64,000 bases of DNA from Oscillospiraceae bacterium (GTDB lineage Bacteria; Bacillota; Clostridia; Oscillospirales; Oscillospiraceae): the NCBI GenBank assembly GCA_015067565.1, contig SVMF01000016.1, forward strand, positions 1 to 64,000, in the 5' to 3' direction. The notes below the pieces were generated by a model. That model ran no database searches, had not been told where the DNA came from, and saw only the letters and a list, made by a program, of their open reading frames with translations. The position numbers and the translations under genes are program-made. Positions 42,715-51,990 of this stretch are shown here, one piece after another (position 1 is the stretch's first letter; each line of letters starts with the position of its first letter).

Positions 42715-43499
42715 AAAAAATCGCCATCATTACGGGCGCAAGCTCGGGCATGGGGAAGGAATTCGCCCTGCAGCTGCCGCAATGGGAGCAATTCGAGGAG
42801 ATCTGGGTCATCGCCAGACGCACTGAGCGGCTCGAGGAGCTGAAGAAGCTTCTCCCCTGTCCCGTCCGTCCGATAGCTCTGGATCTGACAAAAAGTGAGT
42901 CTTTCCAACATTTACAGGCGCTTTTGGATGTTTGTAATCCGAATGTGGGACTTCTTGCAAACATTGCAGGCTTCGGCAAATTCGGCCGATATGATCAGAT
43001 TCCCTTGGAAGACAGCATGAAAATGATCGATCTAAATTGTAAAGCCACTGTTGCAGTAACAGACATCGTCCTTCCATATATGAAGCGCGGCGCAAAAATC
43101 CTGAATCTGGATTCGCTGTCTGCCTTCCAGCCGGTTCCCTATCTCAATACCTATGCATCCACCAAGGCCTTCGTGCTGAGCTACAGCCGTTCTCTGGCGC
43201 GGGAGCTCAAGCCGAGGGGCATCCGCGTGATGTCCGTCAACCCCGGCTGGGTCAAAACCGAGTTTTTTGATCATGCTCTGCAAACAAGCACAAATGCTGT
43301 GACCTATTACAATAAGATTTATGAAGCAAAGGATGTTATGTCAACCGCATTGCGTGATCTATATCAGCGCAAAAAGGATGTGTCAATCCATGGCTTCCGC
43401 ATCCGCTGGCAGGTACGGCTGGTAAAGCTCCTTCCGCACTCTTTGGTCATGAAGATCTGGCTCAAGCAGCAGGGCCATCATAATCTCCCCGACGAATAA
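42711..43499 (+). CDS. Short-chain dehydrogenase/reductase
   Basis: 262 aa. Classical SDR: cofactor loop TGASSGMGKEFA near the N-terminus, NIAGFG in place of NNAG, catalytic Ser in LDSLSAFQPVP, and YASTKAF (YxxxK). C-terminal residues include the amphipathic stretch RWQVRLVKLLPHSLVMKIWL, which could touch the membrane. Substrate unknown. It is coupled to the desulfurase-like gene by a 4-bp overlap. Confidence 0.88.
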   Translation: MKKIAIITGASSGMGKEFALQLPQWEQFEEIWVIARRTERLEELKKLLPCPVRPIALDLTKSESFQHLQALLDVCNPNVGLLANIAGFGKFGRYDQIPLEDSMKMIDLNCKATVAVTDIVLPYMKRGAKILNLDSLSAFQPVPYLNTYASTKAFVLSYSRSLARELKPRGIRVMSVNPGWVKTEFFDHALQTSTNAVTYYNKIYEAKDVMSTALRDLYQRKKDVSIHGFRIRWQVRLVKLLPHSLVMKIWLKQQGHHNLPDE

Positions 43500-43547
43500 A
43501 GCCGGGAGTGCTAAAGTCGCTGTTCTTAGAAATATTACCAACTAAAT

Positions 43548-43619
43548 ATTGAAAATTCCCTGCAAAATACAGGCAAGAAATCCTGATTTTGCAGGGAATT
43601 GTTTTATGGAATTTTCAAT
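43548..43619. repeat. Palindromic element sharing the CCCTGCAAAAT core
   Basis: An outer arm pair ATTGAAAATT/AATTTTCAAT encloses an inner stem AATTCCCTGCAAAAT.../...ATTTTGCAGGGAATT with one bulged base. The inner core matches the hairpin at 15335-15380. It sits between the converging SDR and SLH-phosphoesterase genes and probably acts as their terminator. Confidence 0.7.
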
Positions 43620-43638
43620 TTCGGACTTTTGACAGACC

Positions 43639-45504
43639 CTATTTTGCACGGAAAGCAATGCAGTAGCGCATCAGGATGGTGGCCAGCTGCGCACGGGTGG
43701 CTGTGCCCTGCGGATCAAGACGGTTGTTACCCACGCCACCAATCAGCTCGCTCGCGACCGCCCAGCCCATCGCCTCATAGGCAAATCTGCTAATTTGTTG
43801 GCTGTCGTCGAAGCCATCGGCCGAAGGGTCATAATCCACCAGATCCTCGCAGTACTTTGCGTAGCGATAGAGCATCGTCGCAGCCTGCTCTCGTGTGACG
43901 GGGACATCGGGCGCGAAGCGTCCGTCGCCGACACCGTCGGCAATTCCCGTAAACTTCGCCCAGGTAACGGCCGTGGCATACCAGGCCTCCAGCGGGACAT
44001 CGTCATAAATCTGCGAAACAAGGATCGTCGGCGAATTGCTCAGACGGTAGAGCACCGTGACGAGCATGGCGCGGGTCATCCTGCCGTCCGGCTGGAAGCG
44101 GTGTTCGGAAACACCAGCAAACAAGCCGTTTCGGACAGCATAGTCAATTCCGTCGTGGTACCAAAGCGTCTGTTCGACATCCTCGAAGTGCTCGGAGGCG
44201 CAGGAAGTTTCTTTAAAGGTCACGGTGAAGGTGCAATCCGATGTGAGATCGGAGAAGTAGAAGAATTCCCCTTCCTGCGTGACGGTGGCAGCGCCCTCGG
44301 GACTGATGTGCCAGCTGTCAAGCTCGTAGTTTTCATACGCTCTGACCGTGGCGCGCACGCCGTCGATCGCAACGGAGCCATAGTGCGGTGTTCTATTCTC
44401 CGCAATCAGCGTATAGGGTGTCGTATTTTGCAGGACGACCGTGATGGGGTAATTGCTCACCTCGCCCTCGGCAGGCTTGAAAGGATTTGTCATGCCCAGG
44501 GATTCGCGTGCGGTATACTCCCCGTTTTTGTCGTATCTTGCAATTTTCACACGGTTATCGTAGATCGAAAGCACCGAAACAGTCTTGGTATCATTGGTTC
44601 CGCTCGTGGAGTAGCCGACATAGCCTGCGTTGAGGTAGGTGAAATTCAGTTTTTTCATGTTGGTGCCGGCATCGCCGTGTCCCTCGCAGTTGACATCCAG
44701 ATCGTAGCCTCTGCCGACATAATTGACCGCGCCGCCCCAACTCCCTTCATAGTCAGCACTTGCGCCGGAGTGGTTGTGGCCGTAGAAGAAGAAAATATTC
44801 AGCTCCTCAGCAGCCTCGTTGATCTCATCGAAGATCAGGTTGGCATAGGTATTGTCCTTGCCCTTGTAGCGGGAGGAATAGTGCAGCGGAACATGGCACA
44901 GCAGCATGATGGGCCGGGCTTCCTCTGCCTGCACCAGATCTCCGAGATCCTCCTGCAAACGCTGCGCGGTTCCGGCAACGATCGTGCGAAAGGAGGAGTT
45001 TGCCTGGTCATAGGGAAAGCTCGCCTCGTTGATGACATAGACCAGATAGGCATCGTCCTCATCATAGGGCTGGAGGCCGCTCGTTGCAATGCCCTCGGCC
45101 AGCTCAAAATCGTGGTTGCCCTGCGCAAATACCGTTTGATTGGGGTCAATGCCCAGGGTGGTTTCCAGCATGGACTTGATCTGGCGGATACCGTCGCCGG
45201 CACAGTGTGCCTCATCTCCGTCAGACTGGAAATGGTCGGTATAGTCGCCTGCAAACATCGCCGCATCGGGGCGCACACCGCTCTCGGCCACGGAGTCGAG
45301 AATGGCCTGCAATTCCAGGGTGCGCGGCTGCTCAGCGATGGGGGTATTGTCGTAGTAATTGCGGTTATACGAGGGCTGATAGCAGTTGTTCTGATAATCT
45401 GAGCCGAACAAAATGACAATCGGCTCGCTTGCAAAGACCGTCAGGCACGGAACCAGTCCTACCAGCAAGGCAAGAATTAAGATCGTCGCAAAAAATCGTT
45501 TCAT
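43639..45504 (-). CDS. Secreted metallophosphoesterase with three SLH domains
   Basis: 621 aa; start at 45504 behind GAGGAG (an upstream in-frame ATG at 45525 overlaps the previous gene). Signal peptide 1-24. A calcineurin-like phosphoesterase domain (about 27-300) has the motif order LFGSDYQ, FAGDYTDHF, AQGNHDF, CHVPLHYS and YGHNHSG. A middle beta region follows (about 310-430), then three SLH repeats (FEDVEQTLWYHDGIDYAVRN, YDDVPLEAWYATAVTWAKF, FDDSQQISRFAYEAMGWAV). Expected to be bound to the wall by SLH and to hydrolyse phosphate esters outside the cell. It is the last gene of a four-gene minus-strand run. Confidence 0.88.
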   Translation of the reverse strand: MKRFFATILILALLVGLVPCLTVFASEPIVILFGSDYQNNCYQPSYNRNYYDNTPIAEQPRTLELQAILDSVAESGVRPDAAMFAGDYTDHFQSDGDEAHCAGDGIRQIKSMLETTLGIDPNQTVFAQGNHDFELAEGIATSGLQPYDEDDAYLVYVINEASFPYDQANSSFRTIVAGTAQRLQEDLGDLVQAEEARPIMLLCHVPLHYSSRYKGKDNTYANLIFDEINEAAEELNIFFFYGHNHSGASADYEGSWGGAVNYVGRGYDLDVNCEGHGDAGTNMKKLNFTYLNAGYVGYSTSGTNDTKTVSVLSIYDNRVKIARYDKNGEYTARESLGMTNPFKPAEGEVSNYPITVVLQNTTPYTLIAENRTPHYGSVAIDGVRATVRAYENYELDSWHISPEGAATVTQEGEFFYFSDLTSDCTFTVTFKETSCASEHFEDVEQTLWYHDGIDYAVRNGLFAGVSEHRFQPDGRMTRAMLVTVLYRLSNSPTILVSQIYDDVPLEAWYATAVTWAKFTGIADGVGDGRFAPDVPVTREQAATMLYRYAKYCEDLVDYDPSADGFDDSQQISRFAYEAMGWAVASELIGGVGNNRLDPQGTATRAQLATILMRYCIAFRAK

Positions 45505-45521
45505 ATTGATTTCTCCTCTCA

Positions 45522-47003
45522 TCATTTGTGATATAGGTTGTCATTTTCATACGTGGCCTCGCAAGTGACATTCATTCCCAGCTTGCGCAGCACGCTTTCA
45601 TCCACCGTTGAAAGCAGTACACTCGAGTGAATATCGCAGCCGTTGAGCTTCTCCAACTGCGACATGGCGCGTTTGGCATTGAGGTCGCTTGCCGCACAAA
45701 TCGCCAAGGCAATGAGCACCTCGTCGGTGTGCAATCTCGGGTTCTGACTTTGCATATGATCGACCTTTAGGGTCTGGATCGGTACGATAACATTCGGGGA
45801 GATCAGCTCAATCTCGTCATCGATCTTAGCCAAGGTTTTCAGCGCATTGAGCAGCGCCGCCGAGGTCGGCCCGAGCAGAACCGTTGTGCGGCCGGTCACA
45901 ACCGTGCCGTCCGGCAGCTCGATGGCGGCTGCAGGCTTTTTGGTGCGTGCAGCAAGCGACAGCGCCGCCGGAACCGTCTTGCGCATTTCCGGCTCGATGT
46001 TCAGCGTACGCATCAAAAGCTCGATGCGCTTGCGCTCGGAAGCTGTGCTGTGAAGCTGCTTTTCCGTGCAGGCAGCCTTGAAGAAGCGTCTGATGACCTC
46101 CTGCTTCGCACTTTCTCGGCAGGCCTCGTCATCCGTGATGGCATAGGCCAGCATATTCACACCCATATCCGTCGGACTCTTGTACGGACATTGTCCATAG
46201 ATGCGTTCGAAGATTGTCCGCAGAACCGGGAAAATTTCGACATCCCGATTATAGTTGACAGTTGTCTCGCCATAGGCCTCCAAGTGGAACGGGTCGATCA
46301 TGTTCACATCGTCCAGATCCGCCGTGGCCGACTCATAAGCAAGGTTCACCGGGTGCTTCAGGGGTAGATTCCACACAGGGAAGGTCTCAAATTTGGCATA
46401 GCCGCAGCGCACACCACGGCGATTTTCATGGTAGAGCTGCGACAGGCAGGTCGCCATCTTGCCGCTGCCGGGGCCCGGAGCCGTCACCACGACCAAAGGC
46501 CTTGAGGTCACAATATAATCGTTCTTGCCATAGCCGCGTTCACTGACGATCAGATCGACATCCGACGGATAATTGGGGATATTGTACAGCCGATAGACAT
46601 TCAGGCCGTTTGCCTTCATGCGCGTTTCAAAGACGACCGCCGACGGCTGATCGGCGAACTGCGTCAGCGCAATGCTGCCGACATACAATCCGTGGGATCG
46701 GAACACATCGATCAGACGCGCCACATCGGTGTCGTATGTGATGCCGAGGTCGCCGCGGCGCTTACTGCTCTCAATATCGGCGGCATTGATGGCGATGACC
46801 AGCTCCGCCTGATCCTTGAGCGAGAGCAGCATCTGCAATTTATTGTCAGGCGCAAAGCCGGGCAGGACACGCGCAGCATGGTTGTCATCAAACAACTTTC
46901 CACCAAACTCCAGATACAGCTTGCCGCCAAACTGCGCAATGCGCTCGCGGATGCGCTCGGATTGCAGATGAATGTACTTTTGGGAGTCAAATCCGATCTT
47001 CAT
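45522..47003 (-). CDS. DUF1846 family protein
   Basis: 493 aa; start at 47003 behind AAAGGAG. It starts MKIGFDSQKYIHLQSERIRE and contains TAPGPGSGKMATCLSQLYHE, both typical of the DUF1846 family (about 500 aa, structure known, function unknown; a P-loop-like GSGK segment is present). No signal peptide or membrane helix. It starts 13 bp after the gate-domain transporter gene. Confidence 0.88.
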   Translation of the reverse strand: MKIGFDSQKYIHLQSERIRERIAQFGGKLYLEFGGKLFDDNHAARVLPGFAPDNKLQMLLSLKDQAELVIAINAADIESSKRRGDLGITYDTDVARLIDVFRSHGLYVGSIALTQFADQPSAVVFETRMKANGLNVYRLYNIPNYPSDVDLIVSERGYGKNDYIVTSRPLVVVTAPGPGSGKMATCLSQLYHENRRGVRCGYAKFETFPVWNLPLKHPVNLAYESATADLDDVNMIDPFHLEAYGETTVNYNRDVEIFPVLRTIFERIYGQCPYKSPTDMGVNMLAYAITDDEACRESAKQEVIRRFFKAACTEKQLHSTASERKRIELLMRTLNIEPEMRKTVPAALSLAARTKKPAAAIELPDGTVVTGRTTVLLGPTSAALLNALKTLAKIDDEIELISPNVIVPIQTLKVDHMQSQNPRLHTDEVLIALAICAASDLNAKRAMSQLEKLNGCDIHSSVLLSTVDESVLRKLGMNVTCEATYENDNLYHK

Positions 47004-47016
47004 TTTGATCTCCTTT

Positions 47017-48174
47017 CTACACAAGCGTGATGAGTTGATACAGCCAGTTGGCCGAAATACCGGCGCACAGACCGCCGATGGTGTGCGCCAGGATGGCATG
47101 TCCCGTCAGCTTGCTGCACTTGAGGTTGTCCATCATGGCCACATGGGTGCTGAGGTAGCCACTCCAGCACATACACATGGCGGTAAAAACAGCCACATCT
47201 CCGGCCATCGCCGTGCCGGAATCGACCAGCTTGGGGACCAAGCCGATGGCCGCTCCTGCCGACCCGAGAGCCGTGATGGGAACCGCGATGCCCTCAGCGC
47301 TGCTGAAGCCGAACAGCGGCTTGAGCAGGAAGGACAGCTTGTCTCCTACCCACGGCAGGAAGGAAATACCCTCATATGCAGCGCCTGTATAGGTTCCGTC
47401 GGCAGAGGCTCCATTGGTCAGCATCAGAACCAGCGTGCAAATGATCAGCACGCCAGGGATGATATCCAGTCCGAGGGCCACGCCGCTTTTGCCGCCGTTC
47501 ATCAGCGCATCGATGACGCGCATTCCAATGGCCTTGGGTTCTTCCTTTGCTGTTTGTTGCGCTTTCTGCGACTCCACTTCGTCGCAGCTGGCTGTTTTTC
47601 CGTAGATCTTTGCGGTTCTCCAAAGCATCAGACGAGTGCTGACGATGCTGCCAATGAGCGCGCCCAGATTGCCCACGATAACCGCAGGCAGCAGACTCTG
47701 ACCGCCGGGACAGCGGATGCCCAGCATCGCCGTGCTGACAATGGCACCCATGCCAAAGGCTGTGCCGATATTCGTCAGTGCGGGAAGCTGGTATTTTTTG
47801 AAATATTTCCGAAATCCGTTGTCATGCGCCAGCGCCAAAATGGCAGGATTGTCAGACAAATAGGTCGTCATGATGCCCAGAGAAGCCGCTCCCGGCAAAC
47901 CGAAAATCGGGCGCATCAACGGCGAAAGGAGCTTGTTGATCAGGGAAACGACCCCAAATTCGGACAAAAGTGCCGACAAGGCTCCGGCGACGACCGCCAC
48001 AGCCATGATATAAAACACCGTATCCAAAAGCAGCGCATAGGCTGTATTCATCAAGGTGCTGAGCATATTGACCATGCCCATTTTGCTTCCGACGAAGCCG
48101 AAGATCAGTCCCACAACCAGCAAAAAGCCGACCGGCTGCAGAAGCTTTTTCCATCTACTGTTCTCTCTTTTCAA
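47017..48174 (-). CDS. Nucleoside-recognition/gate-domain membrane protein
   Basis: 385 aa with about 9-10 transmembrane helices. It has the gate-domain pattern of the YjiH/CD0519 family: two symmetrical halves with GAASLGIMTTYLSDNPAI and PITALGSAGAAIGLVPKL. A cytoplasmic linker rich in charged residues (about 210-235) separates them. The family is related to nucleoside-recognition and spore-maturation (SpmA/B) gate proteins; its substrate is unknown. It lies in a tight run with the DUF1846 gene. Confidence 0.8.
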   Translation of the reverse strand: MKRENSRWKKLLQPVGFLLVVGLIFGFVGSKMGMVNMLSTLMNTAYALLLDTVFYIMAVAVVAGALSALLSEFGVVSLINKLLSPLMRPIFGLPGAASLGIMTTYLSDNPAILALAHDNGFRKYFKKYQLPALTNIGTAFGMGAIVSTAMLGIRCPGGQSLLPAVIVGNLGALIGSIVSTRLMLWRTAKIYGKTASCDEVESQKAQQTAKEEPKAIGMRVIDALMNGGKSGVALGLDIIPGVLIICTLVLMLTNGASADGTYTGAAYEGISFLPWVGDKLSFLLKPLFGFSSAEGIAVPITALGSAGAAIGLVPKLVDSGTAMAGDVAVFTAMCMCWSGYLSTHVAMMDNLKCSKLTGHAILAHTIGGLCAGISANWLYQLITLV

Positions 48175-48243
48175 AGAAGGAATCTCCTCTCATTTGGCAC
48201 TATGCGGCCATTGGTGCATAGGCACAATGCCGGCCGCTGTGGT

Positions 48244-48771
48244 CTACGGTGCCTCATCGCTCGAGGTTGCCGTCCATTTCCCGTCTATCTTTTCCAACTT
48301 CCAGCGCGCAAGGATACGCTCATCCTCCGTGCCGCTTGCACAGACGAGTTCACCGTTTTCATCGGTAACCTTTTGCCAATAAGCGACCCACATATAGCCG
48401 CTTTTTCCATTTAGCTTTGCCGTAATACAATCAAGCCCGGACTTAACCGTGTGTGCCTCAGGAAAGTATTGCGTATCCACGCACCAGCGAGACATAACGC
48501 CGTATTGCGAGCATTGCTCTTTCGTGCCGATAAAACGCAGAGCCGCTCTGCCCTGCTTCAAAAGCGGTTCGAGCAAATCCTCGTCGACATGATTGAGCGC
48601 ATAAATCTCATCGAACTGTTCGCCGAAATATTTTTCGTTGTGGCCAAACTCGCTATTGATCTGCTGGCAGTAAATGACATACAAAATTCCGGCCAGCAGC
48701 AGAAGTCCGAGCGCAGCATACAGGAAATATCTTGGCCATTTTTTGCGTTCGGCAATCGGCTTTTTGATCAT
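48244..48771 (-). CDS. Small membrane-anchored protein, unknown
   Basis: 175 aa from the ATG at 48771, which has GGGAGA 8 nt upstream; the ATG at 48777 overlaps the rqcH stop but leaves almost no spacing. One N-terminal transmembrane helix (YFLYAALGLLLLAGILYVIY) follows a basic start. The rest is a beta-rich extracytoplasmic domain ending in a conserved-looking RWKLEKIDGKWTATSSD. No family recognised. It is translated directly after rqcH. Confidence 0.65.
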   Translation of the reverse strand: MIKKPIAERKKWPRYFLYAALGLLLLAGILYVIYCQQINSEFGHNEKYFGEQFDEIYALNHVDEDLLEPLLKQGRAALRFIGTKEQCSQYGVMSRWCVDTQYFPEAHTVKSGLDCITAKLNGKSGYMWVAYWQKVTDENGELVCASGTEDERILARWKLEKIDGKWTATSSDEAP

Positions 48772-48773
48772 AT

Positions 48774-50504
48774 TCATTCTCCCTTCAAGCGATCCTTGAG
48801 TTCTTCCTCAGGTGTGACGATCACCGTGCGGTAGCGGTCATAGACAACCATCCCCGGCTTTGCACCATTCGGCTTTCTCAGGTTTCGAACGGGTGTGATG
48901 TCCACTGAAACATTTTGGCCCTCCCGCGCTTCGGAAAACCAGGCCGCAAGCTGCGCCGCCTCGGTGATGGTCTGATCGGGCGGAGTGGTTCCATGACAGT
49001 CAATGATCACGTGTGCGCCGTGGAATTTCTGCACATGGAGCCACAGGTCGGTCTTTGTCGCCGTTTTCAGCGACAGCTGATCGTTCTGACGGTTGTTTCT
49101 GCCGACAAAGATGCGGTAGCCGTCGCTCGAAACGAACACCATTGGCTTGGACGGCTGCACCTTGATCTGTTTCTTGCGGTCGGTCAGTCTAACATAGCCT
49201 CCCACTTCCAATTCCGCTCGTATTTCGCTCAAATCTCGCTCATTCTCTGCTCGAGAGAGCTCTTCAAGCACCGCAGCAAGATATTTCTCCTCCATTTCGC
49301 CGTTTGCGATCTGTTCCGAGAGGATCTTTTCTGCGTGCTTTGCCTTCGTGTAATCCTTGTAGAACTTGGCCGCATTCTGCTGAGGCGAGAGATTTGGCTT
49401 GAGATCGATCTCAATTTGCTGCATCTGAGGATCGTAAAAGTCCGTTGCAGTAAGTCGCAGCTGGCCGCGCTCGATGCTGTGGATATTTGCCGTGACAATG
49501 TCACCAAGCTGGCGCAAGCGTTCCCGATCCAGCGTGCTTTCATATTCCTTGCGCTGCAGCTCCAGCTTGCGCAGCGTTCTTTCGCGGAGTGTTGTAACGG
49601 TTTTTCTCAGAGTCAAGGACTTCTGACGCATCCGCTCGGAGTGATCTGTCTGCGTATAGAACAAATCCAGCAGCGCCGAGTACGATTCGCACTGCTCCGT
49701 TTCTATCAGGCCTTCATATTGTCCGATCCAGCGGTAGGAAAAGTCACTCGGCTTTCCGTCCTTGCGCAAAAGGATCGGCACTTGCTCAGAAAAAGCAAAC
49801 TCTTTATGCAAAAATTCCGCCAATGCCGCACGGTCAAGGCTCAGAATGTCAGCATCTGTCTCGCCACAGAATCGATAGGATAATTCACGCGCGATCAAGG
49901 GTGACAATCCGCTAAAGGTATCAAGCAACCACTTATCCAGGCGCTTTTGCGAATCAATTTCACTCAAAAACGCGCATATTTCGCTCAATTCTGTTTCCTG
50001 CGGTACTTTTTTCTCCTGCCGTGGCGGTTCGTGATAGAATAGTCCGGGCAGCACCTGGCGCACCTGGCTCATTTCAAAGTCCACTCTGCGCAGGCAATCT
50101 ATGATTCTTCCGTCCGCGCCCGTCAGGATCAGGTTAGAATTTCGTCCCATAAGCTCCAGGATCAGATGCTTCCGACATGGGACGCCCATTTCGTCCGTGC
50201 AATCAAAGGCAATGTCAATGCTGCGCTCGGCTGTCGGCTGATAAAACGAGGCAATGCGGCCGCCCGACAGATGCTTGCGAAGCAGCATACAGAACATCGG
50301 CGGCTGTGCAGGATTCTCAAAGCTCGCCTGCGTCAAATGGATGCGCGGACGGTTGACATTCGCCGAAAGGAGCAGCTTTTCCTTGCCACGGAGCGTCAAT
50401 AGGACTGTGTCTCTCGACGGCTGCTGGATCTTCTCGACTCGAACACCGACAAGCGGCGACAGCTCTTGGCGCACCGCAGACAAAAATATCGCGTCAAACG
50501 GCAT
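48774..50504 (-). CDS. rqcH: RqcH (NFACT / fibronectin-binding-like) ribosome quality-control protein
   Basis: 576 aa; start at 50504 behind GGGAGG. NFACT-N begins MPFDAIFLSAVRQEL. Central coiled coils span about 280-430. The NFACT-R domain includes GYRIFVGRNNRQNDQLSLKT and LWLHVQKFHGAHVII. RqcH recruits tRNA-Ala to stalled 50S subunits and adds C-terminal alanine tails that mark nascent chains for ClpXP. Older annotation calls it fibronectin-binding protein A. It overlaps the mini-RNase III gene by 11 bp. Confidence 0.93.
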   Translation of the reverse strand: MPFDAIFLSAVRQELSPLVGVRVEKIQQPSRDTVLLTLRGKEKLLLSANVNRPRIHLTQASFENPAQPPMFCMLLRKHLSGGRIASFYQPTAERSIDIAFDCTDEMGVPCRKHLILELMGRNSNLILTGADGRIIDCLRRVDFEMSQVRQVLPGLFYHEPPRQEKKVPQETELSEICAFLSEIDSQKRLDKWLLDTFSGLSPLIARELSYRFCGETDADILSLDRAALAEFLHKEFAFSEQVPILLRKDGKPSDFSYRWIGQYEGLIETEQCESYSALLDLFYTQTDHSERMRQKSLTLRKTVTTLRERTLRKLELQRKEYESTLDRERLRQLGDIVTANIHSIERGQLRLTATDFYDPQMQQIEIDLKPNLSPQQNAAKFYKDYTKAKHAEKILSEQIANGEMEEKYLAAVLEELSRAENERDLSEIRAELEVGGYVRLTDRKKQIKVQPSKPMVFVSSDGYRIFVGRNNRQNDQLSLKTATKTDLWLHVQKFHGAHVIIDCHGTTPPDQTITEAAQLAAWFSEAREGQNVSVDITPVRNLRKPNGAKPGMVVYDRYRTVIVTPEEELKDRLKGE

Positions 50505-50901
50505 TTGTTTCTTCCTCCCGTCCCATTGCATACAACTGCGCAATGCGCTCCTTCTGGCCACTCAGATACAGCATTCCGAACAGTGCCTCTAGGCCCGTCG
50601 CCTTGCCATACTGCGCACGGGTCGCATTTTGCGGGATGGCATGCACATGGGCATTGCGTCCCCGACGGTACACGGCCTCCTCCTGCTCGTTCAGATGCGG
50701 AAAAATGCGCTCCAGAAAGGCCGCCTGCGCAGGTGCGCAGACCTTCGCCACGGTCTGCTTGTGCAGATTGCCGTTGACGGACAAGCCGTTTCTGCAAAGC
50801 TCTGTGCGAACCAGCAGCTCAAACACGGCATCGCCAATATGCGCCAGCGCAAGGGCCGACATTTTTTGGATCTCCTGTGCGGAGAGGATCTCGTTGGACA
50901 T
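50494..50901 (-). CDS. mrnC: Mini-ribonuclease 3
   Basis: 135 aa, the normal length. An RNase III catalytic domain alone, without the dsRNA-binding domain: ALAHIGDAVFELLVRTEL (catalytic Asp) and KATGLEALFGMLYLSG (second acidic cluster), with RRGRNA in between. Mini-III matures 23S rRNA ends in Firmicutes. It lies between the ROK glucokinase gene (12-bp gap) and rqcH (overlap). Confidence 0.93.
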   Translation of the reverse strand: MSNEILSAQEIQKMSALALAHIGDAVFELLVRTELCRNGLSVNGNLHKQTVAKVCAPAQAAFLERIFPHLNEQEEAVYRRGRNAHVHAIPQNATRAQYGKATGLEALFGMLYLSGQKERIAQLYAMGREEETNAV

Positions 50902-50913
50902 AGCTTCTCCCTC

Positions 50914-51843
50914 TTATACCGTCAGACGGTTTGCACCGTACATTCCGGCATCATTTCCGAGTGTTGCCAGGTGGAATTGTGTGCCTGCACTGGCATGGAA
51001 CATATACTTCTTGAAATAGCGCTGTGCGCCATCGCGCAGATACTCGCCTGCCTTCGACACACCGCCGCCGATGATCACGCACTCCGGATCACACACGCAG
51101 CAGGCCGAGGCCAGTGCCTCACCCATGTACTCAAACACCTGCTCCAGGACCGCAACAGCAAAGTTGTCGCCGTTCTTGGCCGCGTCAAAAATATCCTTGC
51201 AAGTCAGCTTTTCGACACTGCGAAGGGCGGTCACTTCCTCACTTCCAGCAAGTCGTTCCTTGGCCATGCGAACGATGCCGGTTGCAGAGGCATACTGCTC
51301 CAGGCAGCCGAATTTACCGCAGGTACAAGGTTTCTTGTCCTGCGTTGTGACAGTGATATGGCCAACCTCACCGGCGCAGCCATGCGCGCCGACGAGCAAC
51401 CTGCCACCGACGATCACACCGCCACCGACACCCGTGCCGAGCGTAACAAACAGCGCAGAATCGCATCCCTTGCCGCCTCCGTGATAATACTCGCCCAGCG
51501 CAGCACAGTTTGCGTCGTTACCACCAACGACCTTCAACCCGGTCAAGGTCCCCAGTGTTTCATGCAGATTGAATACACCCCAGTTCAGGTTCACGCAGCG
51601 ATTAACCACACCCTCAGTATTGATCGGGCCGGGAACTCCGACGCCGATGCCGCGAACGAGCGACTTGTCGATCTGCCGCGCAAGGAGCATTCGCTCGATC
51701 TGGCTTGCGGTATCAGGCAGGATCGCTTCTCCCCCATTTTCGATCTTCGTGGGGATCTCGCACTTTTCGATCAGTTGATTGTCGCAGAACAATCCGATCT
51801 TGACAGTCGTGCCACCGATATCTACACCAAAGCTGTAATTCAT
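50914..51843 (-). CDS. glcK: ROK-family glucokinase
   Basis: 309 aa; start at 51843 behind GGAGAG. Phosphate loop FGVDIGGTTVKIG; substrate and catalytic region VGGNDANCAALGEY; GTGVGGGVIVGG; and the ROK zinc site CTCGKFGCLEQYAS. It phosphorylates glucose with ATP to glucose-6-phosphate. It is divergent from pgi, which uses the product, so the 150-bp spacer is probably a shared control region. A TATAAT box is present on the minus strand near 51876. Confidence 0.92.
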   Translation of the reverse strand: MNYSFGVDIGGTTVKIGLFCDNQLIEKCEIPTKIENGGEAILPDTASQIERMLLARQIDKSLVRGIGVGVPGPINTEGVVNRCVNLNWGVFNLHETLGTLTGLKVVGGNDANCAALGEYYHGGGKGCDSALFVTLGTGVGGGVIVGGRLLVGAHGCAGEVGHITVTTQDKKPCTCGKFGCLEQYASATGIVRMAKERLAGSEEVTALRSVEKLTCKDIFDAAKNGDNFAVAVLEQVFEYMGEALASACCVCDPECVIIGGGVSKAGEYLRDGAQRYFKKYMFHASAGTQFHLATLGNDAGMYGANRLTV

Positions 51844-51925
51844 AGTGATCTCTCCAATTTTTGTTTTTCTTTCATTATACACAATTTCTTTTCATTTTTC
51901 CAGTACAAAACTTTTTTATTAGAGG

Positions 51926-51954
51926 TTGTGTTTTGGAAAATTTTGATGTATGAT
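51926..51954 (+). promoter_or_regulatory. pgi: Sigma-A promoter of pgi
   Basis: TTGTGT (51926-51931), 17-bp spacer, TATGAT (51949-51954); leader of about 30 nt to the ATG. Confidence 0.7.
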
Positions 51955-51990
51955 ATATTTAGAGAATAATTTGCAAAGGAGTAACGTTTT

